DNA of 64,000 nucleotides, taken from positions 1 to 64,000 of the forward strand of contig JAIMBT010000015.1 of NCBI GenBank assembly GCA_023511295.1, written 5' to 3'. This document shows positions 1 through 8,746 of the stretch, in pieces (position 1 is the first letter of the stretch; the number at the start of each line of letters is the position of its first letter). Below the pieces are notes generated by a model that was given only the letters and a program-made list of their open reading frames with translations, ran no database searches and was not told the origin of the DNA. The stretch comes from Alicyclobacillus sp. (GTDB taxonomy: Bacteria; Bacillota; Bacilli; Alicyclobacillales; Alicyclobacillaceae). The position numbers and the translations under genes are program-made.

Positions 1-194
1 GAACGCGAGTCCCTTAACGCCACCGAGATCGGGCCTGAGGAGCGAAATAGAGGAACGGCAGTCCGCTACCGGGGCCAACAAGGCCGCCAACGCCCGGCAG
101 GAAGCGGATCGGTCCATCGCCCGGACCCTCCCCGCCGCCAACAAGGGAACGCGGTTCCGTTGTCCGCCTCCGCAGCACCCCAGTCGCGAACAAC

Positions 195-286
195 AAGGGA
201 CTCGCGTTCCGCTATCCCACCCACCAACCCCCGATTTCGAGCCGAACCGAGGGGTGGACACGCCAACAGCGGAACGCGAGTCCCTT
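195..286. repeat. Inverted repeat 1 (19-bp perfect arms)
   Basis: The left arm at 195-213 (AAGGGACTCGCGTTCCGCT) is the exact reverse complement of the right arm at 268-286. The arms enclose about 54 bp that is also similar in the other two copies. A transcript across it could fold into a long hairpin, and the DNA could form a cruciform. Confidence 0.85.
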
Positions 287-453
287 AACGCCACCGAGAT
301 CGGGCCTGAGGAGCAAAATAGAGGCACGAAAGTCCGCTATCCGGGCCAACAAGGCCGCCAAACCAGCAAGGCCCATCCCGCAGACCTTCCCCAGTGCCCA
401 CAAGGGAACGCGGTTCCGCTGTCCGCCTCCGCAGCACCCGAGCCGCGGACAAC

Positions 454-545
454 AAGAGACTCGCGTTCCGCTATCCCACAGACGAACCCCCGATTTCAAG
501 CCGAACCGAGGGTTGGACACGCCAACAGCGGAACGCGAGTCCCTT
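454..545. repeat. Inverted repeat 2
   Basis: The arms are at 454-472 and 527-545. They match the arms of the copy at 195-286 except for one G-to-A change in the left arm (AAGAGAC for AAGGGAC). The enclosed loop carries the same CCCCGATTTC...GAGCCGAAC-like core with substitutions. Confidence 0.8.
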
Positions 546-671
546 AACGCCACCGAGATCGGGCCTCCGGTGCAAAATAGAGGAACAACCGTCCGCTACC
601 GGGGCCGGCTAACCGACGACGCCCGGCGAGACACTGCGCCGGGCCCTCGACGGACCCACCCCAGTGCCCAC

Positions 672-763
672 AAGGGACTCGCGTTCCGCTATCCCACGGA
701 CCGACCCCCGATTTCGAGCCGAACAGAGGGCTGGGCACGCCAATAGCGGAACGCGAGTCCCTT
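672..763. repeat. Inverted repeat 3 (21-bp perfect arms)
   Basis: The left arm at 672-692 and right arm at 743-763 are perfectly complementary over 21 bp, two more than in the first copy. Conserved arms with a drifting loop suggest that the hairpin itself is maintained or was recently copied. Confidence 0.85.
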
Positions 764-911
764 AACGCCACCGAGATCGGGCCTCCGGTGCAACATAGAG
801 GAACGGCAGTCCGCTATCGGGGCCAACAAAAGCCGGCAAAACCCACAAGGCCGCCAAACCAGCAAGGCCCACCCCGCGCAAACCCGTCCGTCCTCACCGC
901 CACCGTGCATC

Positions 912-1115
912 CTACTTCTTCAACTTCAACCGAAGCTGGTGCTCGATAGAAAACCACAGCGCGAAGATGAGGCTGACCCAAATCAGGATGCTCGCGACCA
1001 GCGGGAGATGGGCTGCTGAGCGGAGGATGTAGGCAATGACCAGTCCCACGACCAGCGAGATGGCGAGCCGCCCATCGTCCACGAGCAGACCCCACAGCAC
1101 CTTTACCACCTTCAT
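912..1115 (-). CDS. Small two-helix membrane protein
   Basis: This 67-residue protein has two hydrophobic segments (about residues 15-30 and 38-55) and a basic C-terminus (LRLKLKK). An AAGGGAGG ribosome binding site lies 8 nt before the ATG and falls inside the end of the upstream gene (1119-1868), so the two are translationally coupled. I do not recognise a family. It is probably an accessory subunit or neighbour of the larger membrane protein. Confidence 0.7.
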   Translation of the reverse strand: MKVVKVLWGLLVDDGRLAISLVVGLVIAYILRSAAHLPLVASILIWVSLIFALWFSIEHQLRLKLKK

Positions 1116-1118
1116 CGG

Positions 1119-1868
1119 TTACGCCCTCCCTTTCTCGGCTGCGGACGCGCGAAGTGCCGACTTGCAGCGCAGCACAATCAGGTACGACAAGACACAGAGT
1201 GTGGCAGCAAGGTACAGGATGGAGAGGTCCGCCTGCGGCCAGTCGACGCGCATGCTCTCCCCAACCCAGAACGCGCCGAAGCTCGTCAGCATCACGCCGA
1301 CAATGAACTTCATCGTGTTCTCTGGGATCTTGGCCATGGGCTTGCGAAGCAGGATGCCGAGCACCGCCACCACGACCGTTGCCACAGCGGCGCCGAGAAC
1401 CGCCGAACCCATGGCGTGCGTACTCAGCCCGAACGTGATGACGATAAAGATGGCCTCGAGGCCCTCGAGGAAGGTACCACTGAATGCGGTTCCAAAAGCG
1501 AATGAGTCAATCCCCGGTTTGACTGCGCCAGCCCTGCGCTGGCGTTCCAGCTCTTCTTGGTAACTTTCCTCTTCATCGTGGAGCTTTTTCAAACCTGCGT
1601 AGCGAAGGATGGCTTTGCGCAGCCAGCGAATGCCGAAGAGGAGCATCAACAGGCCAATCACGAGTTGGACCCAGCCGATTTGGATGATATGCGCGAGCGG
1701 TGCACCGATGATGGCGACCAAAATCCCGAGCACCACCAGTGCAGACACGCCGCCGAGGATGGCGCTGCGCCAGTTGCGGACCGACCCGACCGCGAGGATG
1801 ATGGTCAACGCCTCGATGAATTCAACGCCTGTTCCCAGAAAACTCGATATCGCGCCGTAGATATTCAC
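1119..1868 (-). CDS. Polytopic membrane protein, COG4280-like, with two E-x-x-E-A helices
   Basis: A 249-residue integral membrane protein with about six to seven helices. Two halves each carry an acidic helix motif, EFIEALTIIL near the N-terminus and FLEGLEAIFIV near residue 130, separated by a charged cytoplasmic loop (EEESYQEELERQRR). The glutamate pattern recalls the REGLE motif of FTR1-type iron permeases and the internal duplication seen in LysE/GDT1-type transporters, so cation or metal transport is plausible but unproven. A GTG start is chosen because GGAGGGGA lies just upstream. It overlaps the ribosome binding site of the small downstream membrane protein. Confidence 0.7.
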   Translation of the reverse strand: MNIYGAISSFLGTGVEFIEALTIILAVGSVRNWRSAILGGVSALVVLGILVAIIGAPLAHIIQIGWVQLVIGLLMLLFGIRWLRKAILRYAGLKKLHDEEESYQEELERQRRAGAVKPGIDSFAFGTAFSGTFLEGLEAIFIVITFGLSTHAMGSAVLGAAVATVVVAVLGILLRKPMAKIPENTMKFIVGVMLTSFGAFWVGESMRVDWPQADLSILYLAATLCVLSYLIVLRCKSALRASAAEKGRA

Positions 1869-1999
1869 AGTCTCCCCTCCACTCCGCAGCTGTTGAACGA
1901 CACGCGTACATCATAGCAGGTTTCTGCCAAGAGCGGGTCCTCCGTTCGTCGGACGGGGTCCGCTGTTGTCCGGCCGCGTTGGACGGTCGGCATGCCGCT

Positions 2000-2932
2000 T
2001 CAACCCTTGCCGCCCTGCTCCACTCCCCTCGCCTTCTGCGCAGCTTCTTCCAACGGCTGATCCCGCTCCATCTCCGGCCGTGCCGCGCCAATCGGCTCTT
2101 GCGCCATATACACGACTTTTTGCATCGGCAGGTCCACGCCCTGTTCGACAAACGCCTGATGAATTCGCTGCTTCGCCAGCCGAATGATGGAGAAGTGCGT
2201 GTACGGCGCACACTCCGCGGTCGCCCGAATCGTGTAGTTTGAGTCCTGAATGGCCTGCACGCCCAGGACGCTGACATCGCCGACAATGTTCTCCTGCTCT
2301 GCCTTCAGTTCGTCCATCACCTTCTGCACGATTGCGGTTGCGGTCTCTGCATCCGTCAGATAACCGACATTGACGTCAATCACGGCGATCGAGTTCTCCT
2401 TGGAATAATTCGTGACCTGCGTGATCTGTCCGTTCGGGATGACCACCAACTCTCCCGTCCAGACCTTGATCACGGTGATGCGGAGCCCAATGGAGCGAAT
2501 CTGTCCGTACGTCCCGTTAATCAACACGTAGTCGCCCACGCCGTACTGGTCCTCAAACAGGATGAAAAGTCCGTTGAAGAAGTCCTTCAGCAAGCTCTGG
2601 GCGCCAAACGCCACCGCCAGGCCGGCCACCCCAGCACCTGCCAGCAGCGCCTCAATATGAACGCCGAATATCGGCAAGACGGTCAGGAGCAGAATAAAGT
2701 ACACCGTGTAGCGGACGAGGTTTTCAAACAAGGAACCGAGCGTGCCCCGGCGACGCTCGTCCAACCGCGTCCGCAACCGCAACAGGCGCTGGCCAACGCG
2801 GGACAGGACGCGGATGGCAAGCCTCGCCACGGCAAACAGGACCAAAATCTTTACGACGTCCCAGCCGGCTGTTTCAAACGACCCGAGATGCCGGTTCATA
2901 TACGCGACGATGTGATGCCAGAATCCGTTCAT
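2000..2932 (-). CDS. MscS-family mechanosensitive channel
   Basis: This 310-residue protein opens pores during hypo-osmotic shock in characterised family members. There is an N-terminal membrane helix (about 15-35), further helices to about 110, then the pore-lining Gly/Ala-rich helix (LAGAGVAGLAVAFGAQSLLK) and the beta domain with FEDQYGVGDYV and VIPNGQI, both typical of MscS. The frame stays open upstream, but the ATG at 2932 is chosen because GGAGG lies 8 nt before it. Length fits the small MscS class (YkuT/MscS). Confidence 0.93.
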   Translation of the reverse strand: MNGFWHHIVAYMNRHLGSFETAGWDVVKILVLFAVARLAIRVLSRVGQRLLRLRTRLDERRRGTLGSLFENLVRYTVYFILLLTVLPIFGVHIEALLAGAGVAGLAVAFGAQSLLKDFFNGLFILFEDQYGVGDYVLINGTYGQIRSIGLRITVIKVWTGELVVIPNGQITQVTNYSKENSIAVIDVNVGYLTDAETATAIVQKVMDELKAEQENIVGDVSVLGVQAIQDSNYTIRATAECAPYTHFSIIRLAKQRIHQAFVEQGVDLPMQKVVYMAQEPIGAARPEMERDQPLEEAAQKARGVEQGGKG

Positions 2933-3015
2933 GCGGACACCCTCCATGCACTGGTTCTCCTCATCATAGCACAGGCGGCGGCCCAGTCCCGCCGCCGCGA
3001 TTGGAGTGTGTCTGG

Positions 3016-4203
3016 TTGTACCGATCCGCTCTCGCGCTCGCCCTTGCGGCGGCGTCCGTGCTGCTATCCGGCAGCCCCGTTCCAACTGCATGGGCCCAGT
3101 CCAAACCGTCGCATCCGGCCCACCCCACGACGGCACCTGGCCGGGCCGGCGCTGCCGCGAGATCTGCGCCGGCGCAATCGGCCGCCGGGACCTCCTCCGG
3201 GGCACCGCCGATCCGGCCGCCGCTTCTCACCTTCGCGGTGTTGAGCGACATTCACATCCGCTCGGGCCGCAGCGACTGGGGTGTCCCCTACCGAGATCGA
3301 GCGGCCAGCGAGCGGTTCGCGGCGGACCTGACCGACCTTCATCAGCGGAATCCACACCTCGACGCACTCGTGCTCAACGGCGACCTGACCGTGACGGGAT
3401 TGGATTCCGATTACCAGGAGTTTCTACACATCCTGCACACCCGGCCACACCCGGCCCGTACGCTGTTGACCATCGGGAACCACGAATTTTACGCGGGGTT
3501 CTACGGTCCGTCGGGGGTGCGTCGTCCGGGCTCCTTTCCGAACGGGGTGACCGAAGCCGCATGCATCGACCGGTTTCTCGCCCGTACCGGGATGCCCGGG
3601 GTGTATTACGACACCTGGGTTCACGGCTTCCACTTCATCGCACTCGGCACAGAGCGGTCCGTCATCTCGGACCGCCTCCACGGAGACGGGGCGTACCTCA
3701 GCCCATCGCAACTCACCTGGTTGCAGGCGCGGCTGATGGAGTCGCCCCCCACGCAACCGACGTTCGTCTTCCTTCACGAGCCCTTGCCCGGCATCGGGTT
3801 GGGCGGGGCACCTGACGCCGTGCGCCCGGCGGAACCCTTGCGGGCCATCCTCACCCGCCACCCGAATGTCGTCGTGTTTTCCGGCCACACCCATCGGACC
3901 CTGTGGGTGTCACCGCAGGCCGTGCGGGTTCGCGCGACCACCTTTGTCAACGATGGGGCCGTCTGCGAACCGAAAGACGACAACCGAAAGGTGGTGCGGG
4001 ACAGCGAAGGCTTGTACGTGGAGGTGTTCCCGAAGGTCATCCGGATTGAGGGGCGGGATTTCACCCACCGCCGACCCATTTGCCGGATCGACGTGCCAGT
4101 CGAGCAGACGATTTCCTCCCCAACCTGGGACACGCGCACAGCAGGACGGTTGCCTGGCGGCATACACTGGCGCAACATCATCACGCAGCGAGGGACGGGA
4201 TGA
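3016..4203 (+). CDS. Secreted calcineurin-like metallophosphoesterase
   Basis: About 395 residues. A signal peptide (LALALAAASVLLSG...TAWA) is followed by a Pro/Ala-rich linker, then a metallophosphoesterase domain. All the dinuclear metal motifs are visible: SDIHIR, NGDLTVTG, GNHEF and SGHTH. It should act outside the membrane on phosphoesters, substrate unknown. The TTG at 3016 is preferred because GGAG lies 9 nt upstream at 3003-3006; a TTG at 3001 in the same frame lacks a site. Its stop overlaps the start of the Rieske gene (ATGA), so the two form an operon. Confidence 0.9.
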   Translation: MYRSALALALAAASVLLSGSPVPTAWAQSKPSHPAHPTTAPGRAGAAARSAPAQSAAGTSSGAPPIRPPLLTFAVLSDIHIRSGRSDWGVPYRDRAASERFAADLTDLHQRNPHLDALVLNGDLTVTGLDSDYQEFLHILHTRPHPARTLLTIGNHEFYAGFYGPSGVRRPGSFPNGVTEAACIDRFLARTGMPGVYYDTWVHGFHFIALGTERSVISDRLHGDGAYLSPSQLTWLQARLMESPPTQPTFVFLHEPLPGIGLGGAPDAVRPAEPLRAILTRHPNVVVFSGHTHRTLWVSPQAVRVRATTFVNDGAVCEPKDDNRKVVRDSEGLYVEVFPKVIRIEGRDFTHRRPICRIDVPVEQTISSPTWDTRTAGRLPGGIHWRNIITQRGTG

Positions 4204-5291
4204 GCATGATCCGCCGCGCTTGGTACGCCGTTCGTTCATCAGACAATCTGCGGGACCGCCCGGAGAAGGTTGAGGTCGCGGGCGTCGAACTGGTGCTCTG
4301 GCGAGGGAGGGACGGTGTCGCGCACGCCGCCGGGGCGTATTGCCCCCACCGCGGCTGCGACCTGTCGCACGGTACACTCACCGGCGACGCGTTGGTCTGT
4401 CCCTTTCACGGTTGGCAGTTTGACCGGGATGGCCGGTGCACGCACATCCCATCCCTCCGTGACGACAGGCGCATCCCGCCGACCGCGCGTCTGGACGTGT
4501 ACCCGGTTCAGGAGCAGGCAGGTTTGATTTGGGTGTATCCCGTTGCCTCCACGGCGAGGCGCCATCGGGGCGCGGCACATGTCATGGACGTCCCGCCGCT
4601 GCGTCTGTTTCCAGAACTTTCCGATGAATGTTGGCGAAAAGTGCCGTTTTCAACCGAGTGGCACGCGCACTTCGGGCGCGTGGTGGAAAGCGTCCTCGAC
4701 GTGTCGCACCTGCCGTTTGTGCACCCAGAGACCACCGGCTGGGATGTCGATCCGGCGGTAGACGGCCCGGAATACACCTCAACACCGGGAGGTCTCCGCA
4801 TCCATCCAACGCCGTTCGCGCCGAGCCACCCGATGGAACCGATTCCCGCCGCGGCGTCCGCAGAGGCGCGAACCGAGATTGAACTGCGCTTCCCGAATTG
4901 CTGGATCATCCGGACGCCCATGGGCGAAGGCCAGTGGATGTGCACCTTCCTGACGTTCACGCCCGCGGCACTGGACAGGACCCAGATCTTCGGCGTGGCC
5001 ATGCGCAACTTCGAACCCGACTTCGCCGCCCTGGACGCGTTCCACTTGGAGCACACACACTTCGTCATGGAGCAGGACCGTGCGATTGTGGAGTGCCTGC
5101 GGCCGACGGTACCTCCGCCACTCCGAGAAGAAGCACACGTCCCTTCGGACGGCCCAACCATTCGTTTCCGCCGGATGCTGTTCGACGCGCTGGCGGAAGA
5201 ACAGCAGGATGTCTGCGGCATCTCCTCTCCGGTTGCGGGCCCAGCAGAGGACGGTCACCCCGACGCTGCCGCCTGCCGCTGGCACGCCTGA
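4200..5291 (+). CDS. Rieske-type aromatic-ring or demethylating oxygenase, alpha subunit
   Basis: This 363-residue protein has an N-terminal Rieske [2Fe-2S] domain with CPHRGC and CPFHGW supplying the Cys-His ligands (about residues 45-70). The catalytic domain has a mononuclear iron site at DVSHLPFVH (D-x2-H-x4-H). The organisation matches vanillate O-demethylase and related Rieske oxygenases. No reductase or ferredoxin gene is adjacent, so the electron partner and the substrate are unknown. The ATG at 4200 is favoured by GAGGGA just upstream and the 4-nt overlap with the phosphoesterase gene. Confidence 0.88.
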   Translation: MSMIRRAWYAVRSSDNLRDRPEKVEVAGVELVLWRGRDGVAHAAGAYCPHRGCDLSHGTLTGDALVCPFHGWQFDRDGRCTHIPSLRDDRRIPPTARLDVYPVQEQAGLIWVYPVASTARRHRGAAHVMDVPPLRLFPELSDECWRKVPFSTEWHAHFGRVVESVLDVSHLPFVHPETTGWDVDPAVDGPEYTSTPGGLRIHPTPFAPSHPMEPIPAAASAEARTEIELRFPNCWIIRTPMGEGQWMCTFLTFTPAALDRTQIFGVAMRNFEPDFAALDAFHLEHTHFVMEQDRAIVECLRPTVPPPLREEAHVPSDGPTIRFRRMLFDALAEEQQDVCGISSPVAGPAEDGHPDAAACRWHA

Positions 5292-5311
5292 CGCTCGGTA
5301 CTGCGAGCCGG

Positions 5312-5917
5312 TCACGACCGCGCGCTCTGCAAGTGGTCGACGAGGAACTGCCAAAGCACGACCGCGTGGTTGTGGACAGGATCTTTGGCCGCATACAGCA
5401 ATGTGACCGGCCCCTGTTCCAGCAGTTCCTCGACCTGCTGGACCGCCTGTTGTTGCGCCGGCTCGGTCGCCAACTCGCGCCGGTAGCTGTCCTGGAAGAA
5501 CGCGAACTTCTCGGGGTCATGGCAGAACCACTCGCGCAGTTCCGGCGAGGGCGCGATGGCCTTCAGCCACAGGTCCACCTGCGCTTGTTCCTTGCGCACC
5601 CCCCGCGGCCACAGCCGGTCCACCAGCACGCGTGTACCGTCCGTGGTTTCGACGGGTTCATAGACGCGTTTCAAACGAAGCCGCCCCGGAGCAGCCGCCT
5701 CCGGCGTCGGCGCTGCCCCAGCGGTCTCCGTGCGCGAGTCTGACGCCGAATCGTCCAGCGGCCCAAACGCAAGCTCTTCTACCTCTTCCTCCGTGCCGTC
5801 CTCCCAGCGAATGTCAAACGTCCGGATGAGGCAGGCCGGATTGGTATGGATGTCCAGCACCTGCCCCTTCCGGCCCGACTCTGGGTGCTCAACCGTGTCG
5901 CCGATCTGTACGCGCAT
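5312..5917 (-). CDS. DUF488 (YeaO-like) protein with an extra N-terminal beta domain
   Basis: A 201-residue protein. Residues about 81-200 are a DUF488 domain, recognisable from VDRLWPRGVRKE, ELREWFCHDPEKF and LLYAAKD near the end. Residues 1-50 (VQIGDTVEHPESGRKGQV) look like a small SH3-like/KOW-like module, joined by an Ala/Pro/Thr-rich linker. No enzymatic function is established for DUF488. GGAGG 8 nt before the ATG decides the start. It overlaps the 3' end of the MarR gene by 29 nt, implying co-transcription. Confidence 0.85.
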   Translation of the reverse strand: MRVQIGDTVEHPESGRKGQVLDIHTNPACLIRTFDIRWEDGTEEEVEELAFGPLDDSASDSRTETAGAAPTPEAAAPGRLRLKRVYEPVETTDGTRVLVDRLWPRGVRKEQAQVDLWLKAIAPSPELREWFCHDPEKFAFFQDSYRRELATEPAQQQAVQQVEELLEQGPVTLLYAAKDPVHNHAVVLWQFLVDHLQSARS

Positions 5918-6353
5918 GAAATTCGCCTCCTGTGTCCCCCAGTACGGATAAGTCACTGCTGCCGAGGCTGCGGTCGGACAGGCCCAGGCGCCGCAGCTCC
6001 CGTTCGTGGCGCGTTGTCAACTCTGCCAATAGGGCGCGCCCCTTCTCCGTCAGGGCGATGCACACGCTCCGCCCATCCGTTGGATGCGCAAACCGCGTCA
6101 CCAACCCCAGTTTCTCGGTGCGCTGGATGAGGCCCAGTGCGCTGTGGTGCCGAATCAGCAGGCGGTCCGCAATCTCGCGCGGCGTCATCCAGTCCCGGTC
6201 AGGGTGCCCGGCAATCGCCAGCAGCAGTTGGTGTTGGTTCGGCGTGATGCCAGCGTCCTGTGCCGCCTGCTCACTGAACTGAAGGAACCTGCGCAACCGG
6301 TAGCGGAACTCCGCAAGCTCCTGGTAATCCGCTTTCGTCGGCTCGCCTGTCAC
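5889..6353 (-). CDS. MarR-family transcriptional regulator
   Basis: This 154-residue protein carries the MarR winged helix: a helix-turn-helix around MTPREIADRLLIRHHS and the wing DGRSVCIALTEKG. It probably responds to a small phenolic or oxidant ligand, as in the family. The GTG start is chosen from AGGGTGAG 6 nt upstream. The gene is divergent from the ClC transporter, and an ATCGTAcTACGAT palindrome lies between them, so it is a good candidate to regulate that promoter and its own. Confidence 0.88.
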   Translation of the reverse strand: MTGEPTKADYQELAEFRYRLRRFLQFSEQAAQDAGITPNQHQLLLAIAGHPDRDWMTPREIADRLLIRHHSALGLIQRTEKLGLVTRFAHPTDGRSVCIALTEKGRALLAELTTRHERELRRLGLSDRSLGSSDLSVLGDTGGEFHARTDRRHG

Positions 6354-6440
6354 GTGTCGCTCACCCTTTCTCACCACAGCCTGCCCGATGATCAGATGCG
6401 TGAACCCTGCCCGGTGGCAGCCCAAAATGGTACGAACGGA

Positions 6441-6469
6441 TTGTCATACGTATCGTACTACGATATAAA
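6441..6469 (+). promoter_or_regulatory. Promoter of the ClC gene with MarR-type operator in the spacer
   Basis: TTGTCA (6441-6446), a 17-bp spacer and TATAAA (6464-6469) form a strong housekeeping promoter. The spacer contains the palindrome ATCGTAcTACGAT (6452-6464). A dimeric regulator bound there would block polymerase, which suits the divergent MarR gene. Confidence 0.7.
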
Positions 6470-6540
6470 TATGTATTGTTGGTTTCGGCCTGCCTCGACA
6501 GCGTTTGACGTTCAGCCACGAAGGAGGCTACACGTCCACT

Positions 6541-8367
6541 ATGGTACAAAAGCCGACGAAGCCGAAAACCGGTGACTTCACCACCACGTCGCAGATCTCC
6601 CGCCTTTCCGCCGCGGCGGTGGTGATTGGCGCGGCGTGCGCACTGGTCGCCGTTGTCCTGCTGAAGATGATCTACCTCTGTACCAACATCGCTTTCTACC
6701 ACCGGCTGTCGTTCGCGTACGTGACGCCGACTCACACGCACCTGCACGCGTGGGTGCTGCTGCCGCCGGTCATTGGCGCCCTTCTGATTGGGCTGATTGC
6801 CCGCTACGGGTCGGAGAAGATCCGCGGGCACGGTATCCCGGAGGCCATCGAAGCGATGCTCGTTCACGACAGCAAGGTACAGCCTCGCGTGGCATTCTGG
6901 AAACCCATCTCGGCCGCCATCTCCATCGGTTCGGGCGGACCGTTTGGGGCCGAAGGCCCCATCATCATGACCGGTGGATCCGTCGGGTCGCTGTTCAGCC
7001 AGTTTCTTCACTTTTCTTCAATCGAGCGGCGAATCCTCCTCGTCGCCGGTGCCGCGGGCGGGATGTCCGCGACGTTCGCCGCTCCGGTTTCGGCCGTCTT
7101 GTTCGCCGTCGAGCTGCTGGTGTTTGAGTTCCGACCCCGCAGCCTGGTGCCCATCGCCATCGCGAGCGCCGTCGCGGACGCCATCCGGATGACGCTGCTC
7201 GGGCCCGGCCCACTGTTCGGCATGCCGCCGCTCGCCCACGTGAGCTGGCGCCTGCTCACGGCATCTGCCGTCATCGGACTCGTGGGCAGTCTGCTGGCGA
7301 TGGTGCTCACATGGGCCATCTACGGCGTGGAAGACGCCTTTCGGAAGTTGCCGGTTCACTGGATGTGGTGGCCCGCGCTGGGGGCAGTCGTCATCGGCGT
7401 CGGCGGCCTCCTTTGCCCCCGCGCACTCGGCGTCGGATACGACAGCATCTTCGCGGTCCTGAACACCCGGCTCACCTTGACTGCGATGGTGACGCTGCTC
7501 ATCGTGAAGGCGGTGATCTGGGTGGTCGCCCTCGGTTCCGGCACCTCAGGCGGTATCCTCGCACCCATCCTGATGATTGGCGGAACGCTCGGCGGCGTCG
7601 CCGGTGAGCTGGCGCACGCGCCACACCCCGGGGTATGGGCGCTGCTTGGTATGGCGGCCATCTTCTCGGGCGTCACCCGTACGCCGTTCACCAGCGTGGT
7701 CTTTCCGCTCGAGCTGACGCACAACCTCGGCGCCCTGCTGCCGCTGCTCATCGCCTCCTGTATCGCCACCGGGCTGTCGTCGCTGCTCTTGCCCCGGTCC
7801 ATCCTGACGGAGAAGATTGCCCGCCGTGGGTTGCACCTGACCCGGGAATACCGCACAGACCCGCTGCAGATGCACCTCTGCCGAGAGATTGCCTGGCGGC
7901 CGGAGCGGCAGTTGGCTGCGGATGTGCCGCTGCGCCAGGCCGTCATCGGTATGCCGGATCTGCCGGCAGAGGCGTGGTTCGAAGTGATGAACAGAGACGG
8001 AACCCCCATCGGCATCGTCCCGGCCTGGGCCTTGGTGTTCGAAGCGCAACAGGCCCCAAATGCGCCGGTCGCGTCCTGTATCCACGAGGTACCGGTCGTC
8101 AGCGTCGAGGACACCGCGAAGGACGCCCTTCAGGCCATGCTCATCGCGGATACCTCGTGCGTCCGGGTGACCCATCCGATTGGGGAACCGGCCGGCTACG
8201 TCACGGTCACACAGCTGTTGCAGCTGCGTCACCGCGAACTCATCGAAGAACACGCGCGACAACGCGTGTTCTCCGTGCCGCTCCCCAAAGCGCGGGGACC
8301 CGCGCGGCGATGGCTGCGCCCGAGCCAGCCGGCGCCGCTGGACACAGAGCACCGAGTGTCTCAGTGA
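6541..8367 (+). CDS. ClC-family chloride channel/transporter with C-terminal CBS pair
   Basis: A 608-residue protein. The membrane domain (about 20-430) shows the ClC signature segments GSGGPFGAEGP, with the gating glutamate present, and GSGTSGGILAP. The C-terminal 180 residues contain weakly conserved tandem CBS modules (for example VASCIHEVPVVSVEDTAKDA and GYVTVTQLLQL) that usually bind nucleotides. It should exchange or conduct Cl- across the membrane, useful for acid stress and charge balance. GAAGGAGG lies 13 nt before the ATG, rather far, but no better start is in frame. Confidence 0.93.
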   Translation: MVQKPTKPKTGDFTTTSQISRLSAAAVVIGAACALVAVVLLKMIYLCTNIAFYHRLSFAYVTPTHTHLHAWVLLPPVIGALLIGLIARYGSEKIRGHGIPEAIEAMLVHDSKVQPRVAFWKPISAAISIGSGGPFGAEGPIIMTGGSVGSLFSQFLHFSSIERRILLVAGAAGGMSATFAAPVSAVLFAVELLVFEFRPRSLVPIAIASAVADAIRMTLLGPGPLFGMPPLAHVSWRLLTASAVIGLVGSLLAMVLTWAIYGVEDAFRKLPVHWMWWPALGAVVIGVGGLLCPRALGVGYDSIFAVLNTRLTLTAMVTLLIVKAVIWVVALGSGTSGGILAPILMIGGTLGGVAGELAHAPHPGVWALLGMAAIFSGVTRTPFTSVVFPLELTHNLGALLPLLIASCIATGLSSLLLPRSILTEKIARRGLHLTREYRTDPLQMHLCREIAWRPERQLAADVPLRQAVIGMPDLPAEAWFEVMNRDGTPIGIVPAWALVFEAQQAPNAPVASCIHEVPVVSVEDTAKDALQAMLIADTSCVRVTHPIGEPAGYVTVTQLLQLRHRELIEEHARQRVFSVPLPKARGPARRWLRPSQPAPLDTEHRVSQ

Positions 8368-8382
8368 CGCCCCGGCTTCACG

Positions 8383-8481
8383 TCAGATGTCGCGGTGAAA
8401 GACGTAACCCAAGAACCCGACGATGGCCAGGACCAACACAATCAAGAAACTCCCCCAAAAAATCAACGGACCAAGTGGCAT
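8383..8481 (-). CDS. Possible single-helix 32-residue membrane peptide
   Basis: A short frame encodes MPLGPLIFWG followed by a hydrophobic helix and the tail YVFHRDI. AGGGGAT lies about 10 nt upstream of the ATG. It converges on the ClC gene, and its upstream region holds the Crp/Fnr-type site at 8651-8666. It resembles in size the small subunits of terminal oxidases, but I cannot assign a family, and it may be spurious. Confidence 0.4.
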   Translation of the reverse strand: MPLGPLIFWGSFLIVLVLAIVGFLGYVFHRDI

Positions 8482-8650
8482 CACGTGGCATCCCCTGCCC
8501 TTCTGTCTCTCTCCTATTGCGGTCAGCGCTTCCAAGGCGGCCTGCGTCCAGGCCACCTTGTTCTGCCGGGCGCAGGCGGTGGCCTTGAACGCCCCTGATG
8601 GCGGCGCCCCGTATCCGTCTTCCAGCGTACGTCCGCGCAGCCGCACGCGC

Positions 8651-8693
8651 TGTGACCTAGGTCACGGCACTGCCGGCTTCCTCGCCGTATCGT
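8651..8693 (+). promoter_or_regulatory. Crp/Fnr-type site and promoter of the left DUF2249 operon
   Basis: TGTGA-CCTAGG-TCACG (8651-8666) contains a perfect 14-bp palindrome. A TATCGT -10 candidate at 8688-8693 puts the predicted start near 8700, about 41.5 bp from the site centre, the class II activator position. No good -35 is present, as expected for an activator-dependent promoter. Confidence 0.65.
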
Positions 8694-8746
8694 TGGTTCG
8701 ACGGCGCCGCGTGCGCTGACATTGTGCAGATGGAGGAGGAGTTTCT

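Larger units (their letters stand above)
1..886. repeat. Non-coding block of degenerate tandem repeats
   Basis: Four copies of a unit beginning GGAACGCGAGTCCCTTAACG occur at 1 (cut by the window edge), 271, 530 and 748, at spacings of about 271, 259 and 218 bp. Each copy continues through CACCGAGATCGGGCCT into a part that is conserved but drifts. A second shared segment, starting AAGGGAACGCGGTTCCG and ending in GCCTCCGCAGCACC, is present at 143-180 and 402-439. Short open frames here appear in several frames at once, follow the repeats and have no ribosome binding sites, so I call no gene. The block resembles an intergenic palindromic repeat array. The family was not identified. Confidence 0.85.

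Noticed and set aside
1-886. CRISPR array
   Set aside because: Repeats are long and degenerate with unequal spacing of 218-271 bp, and there is no cas gene.
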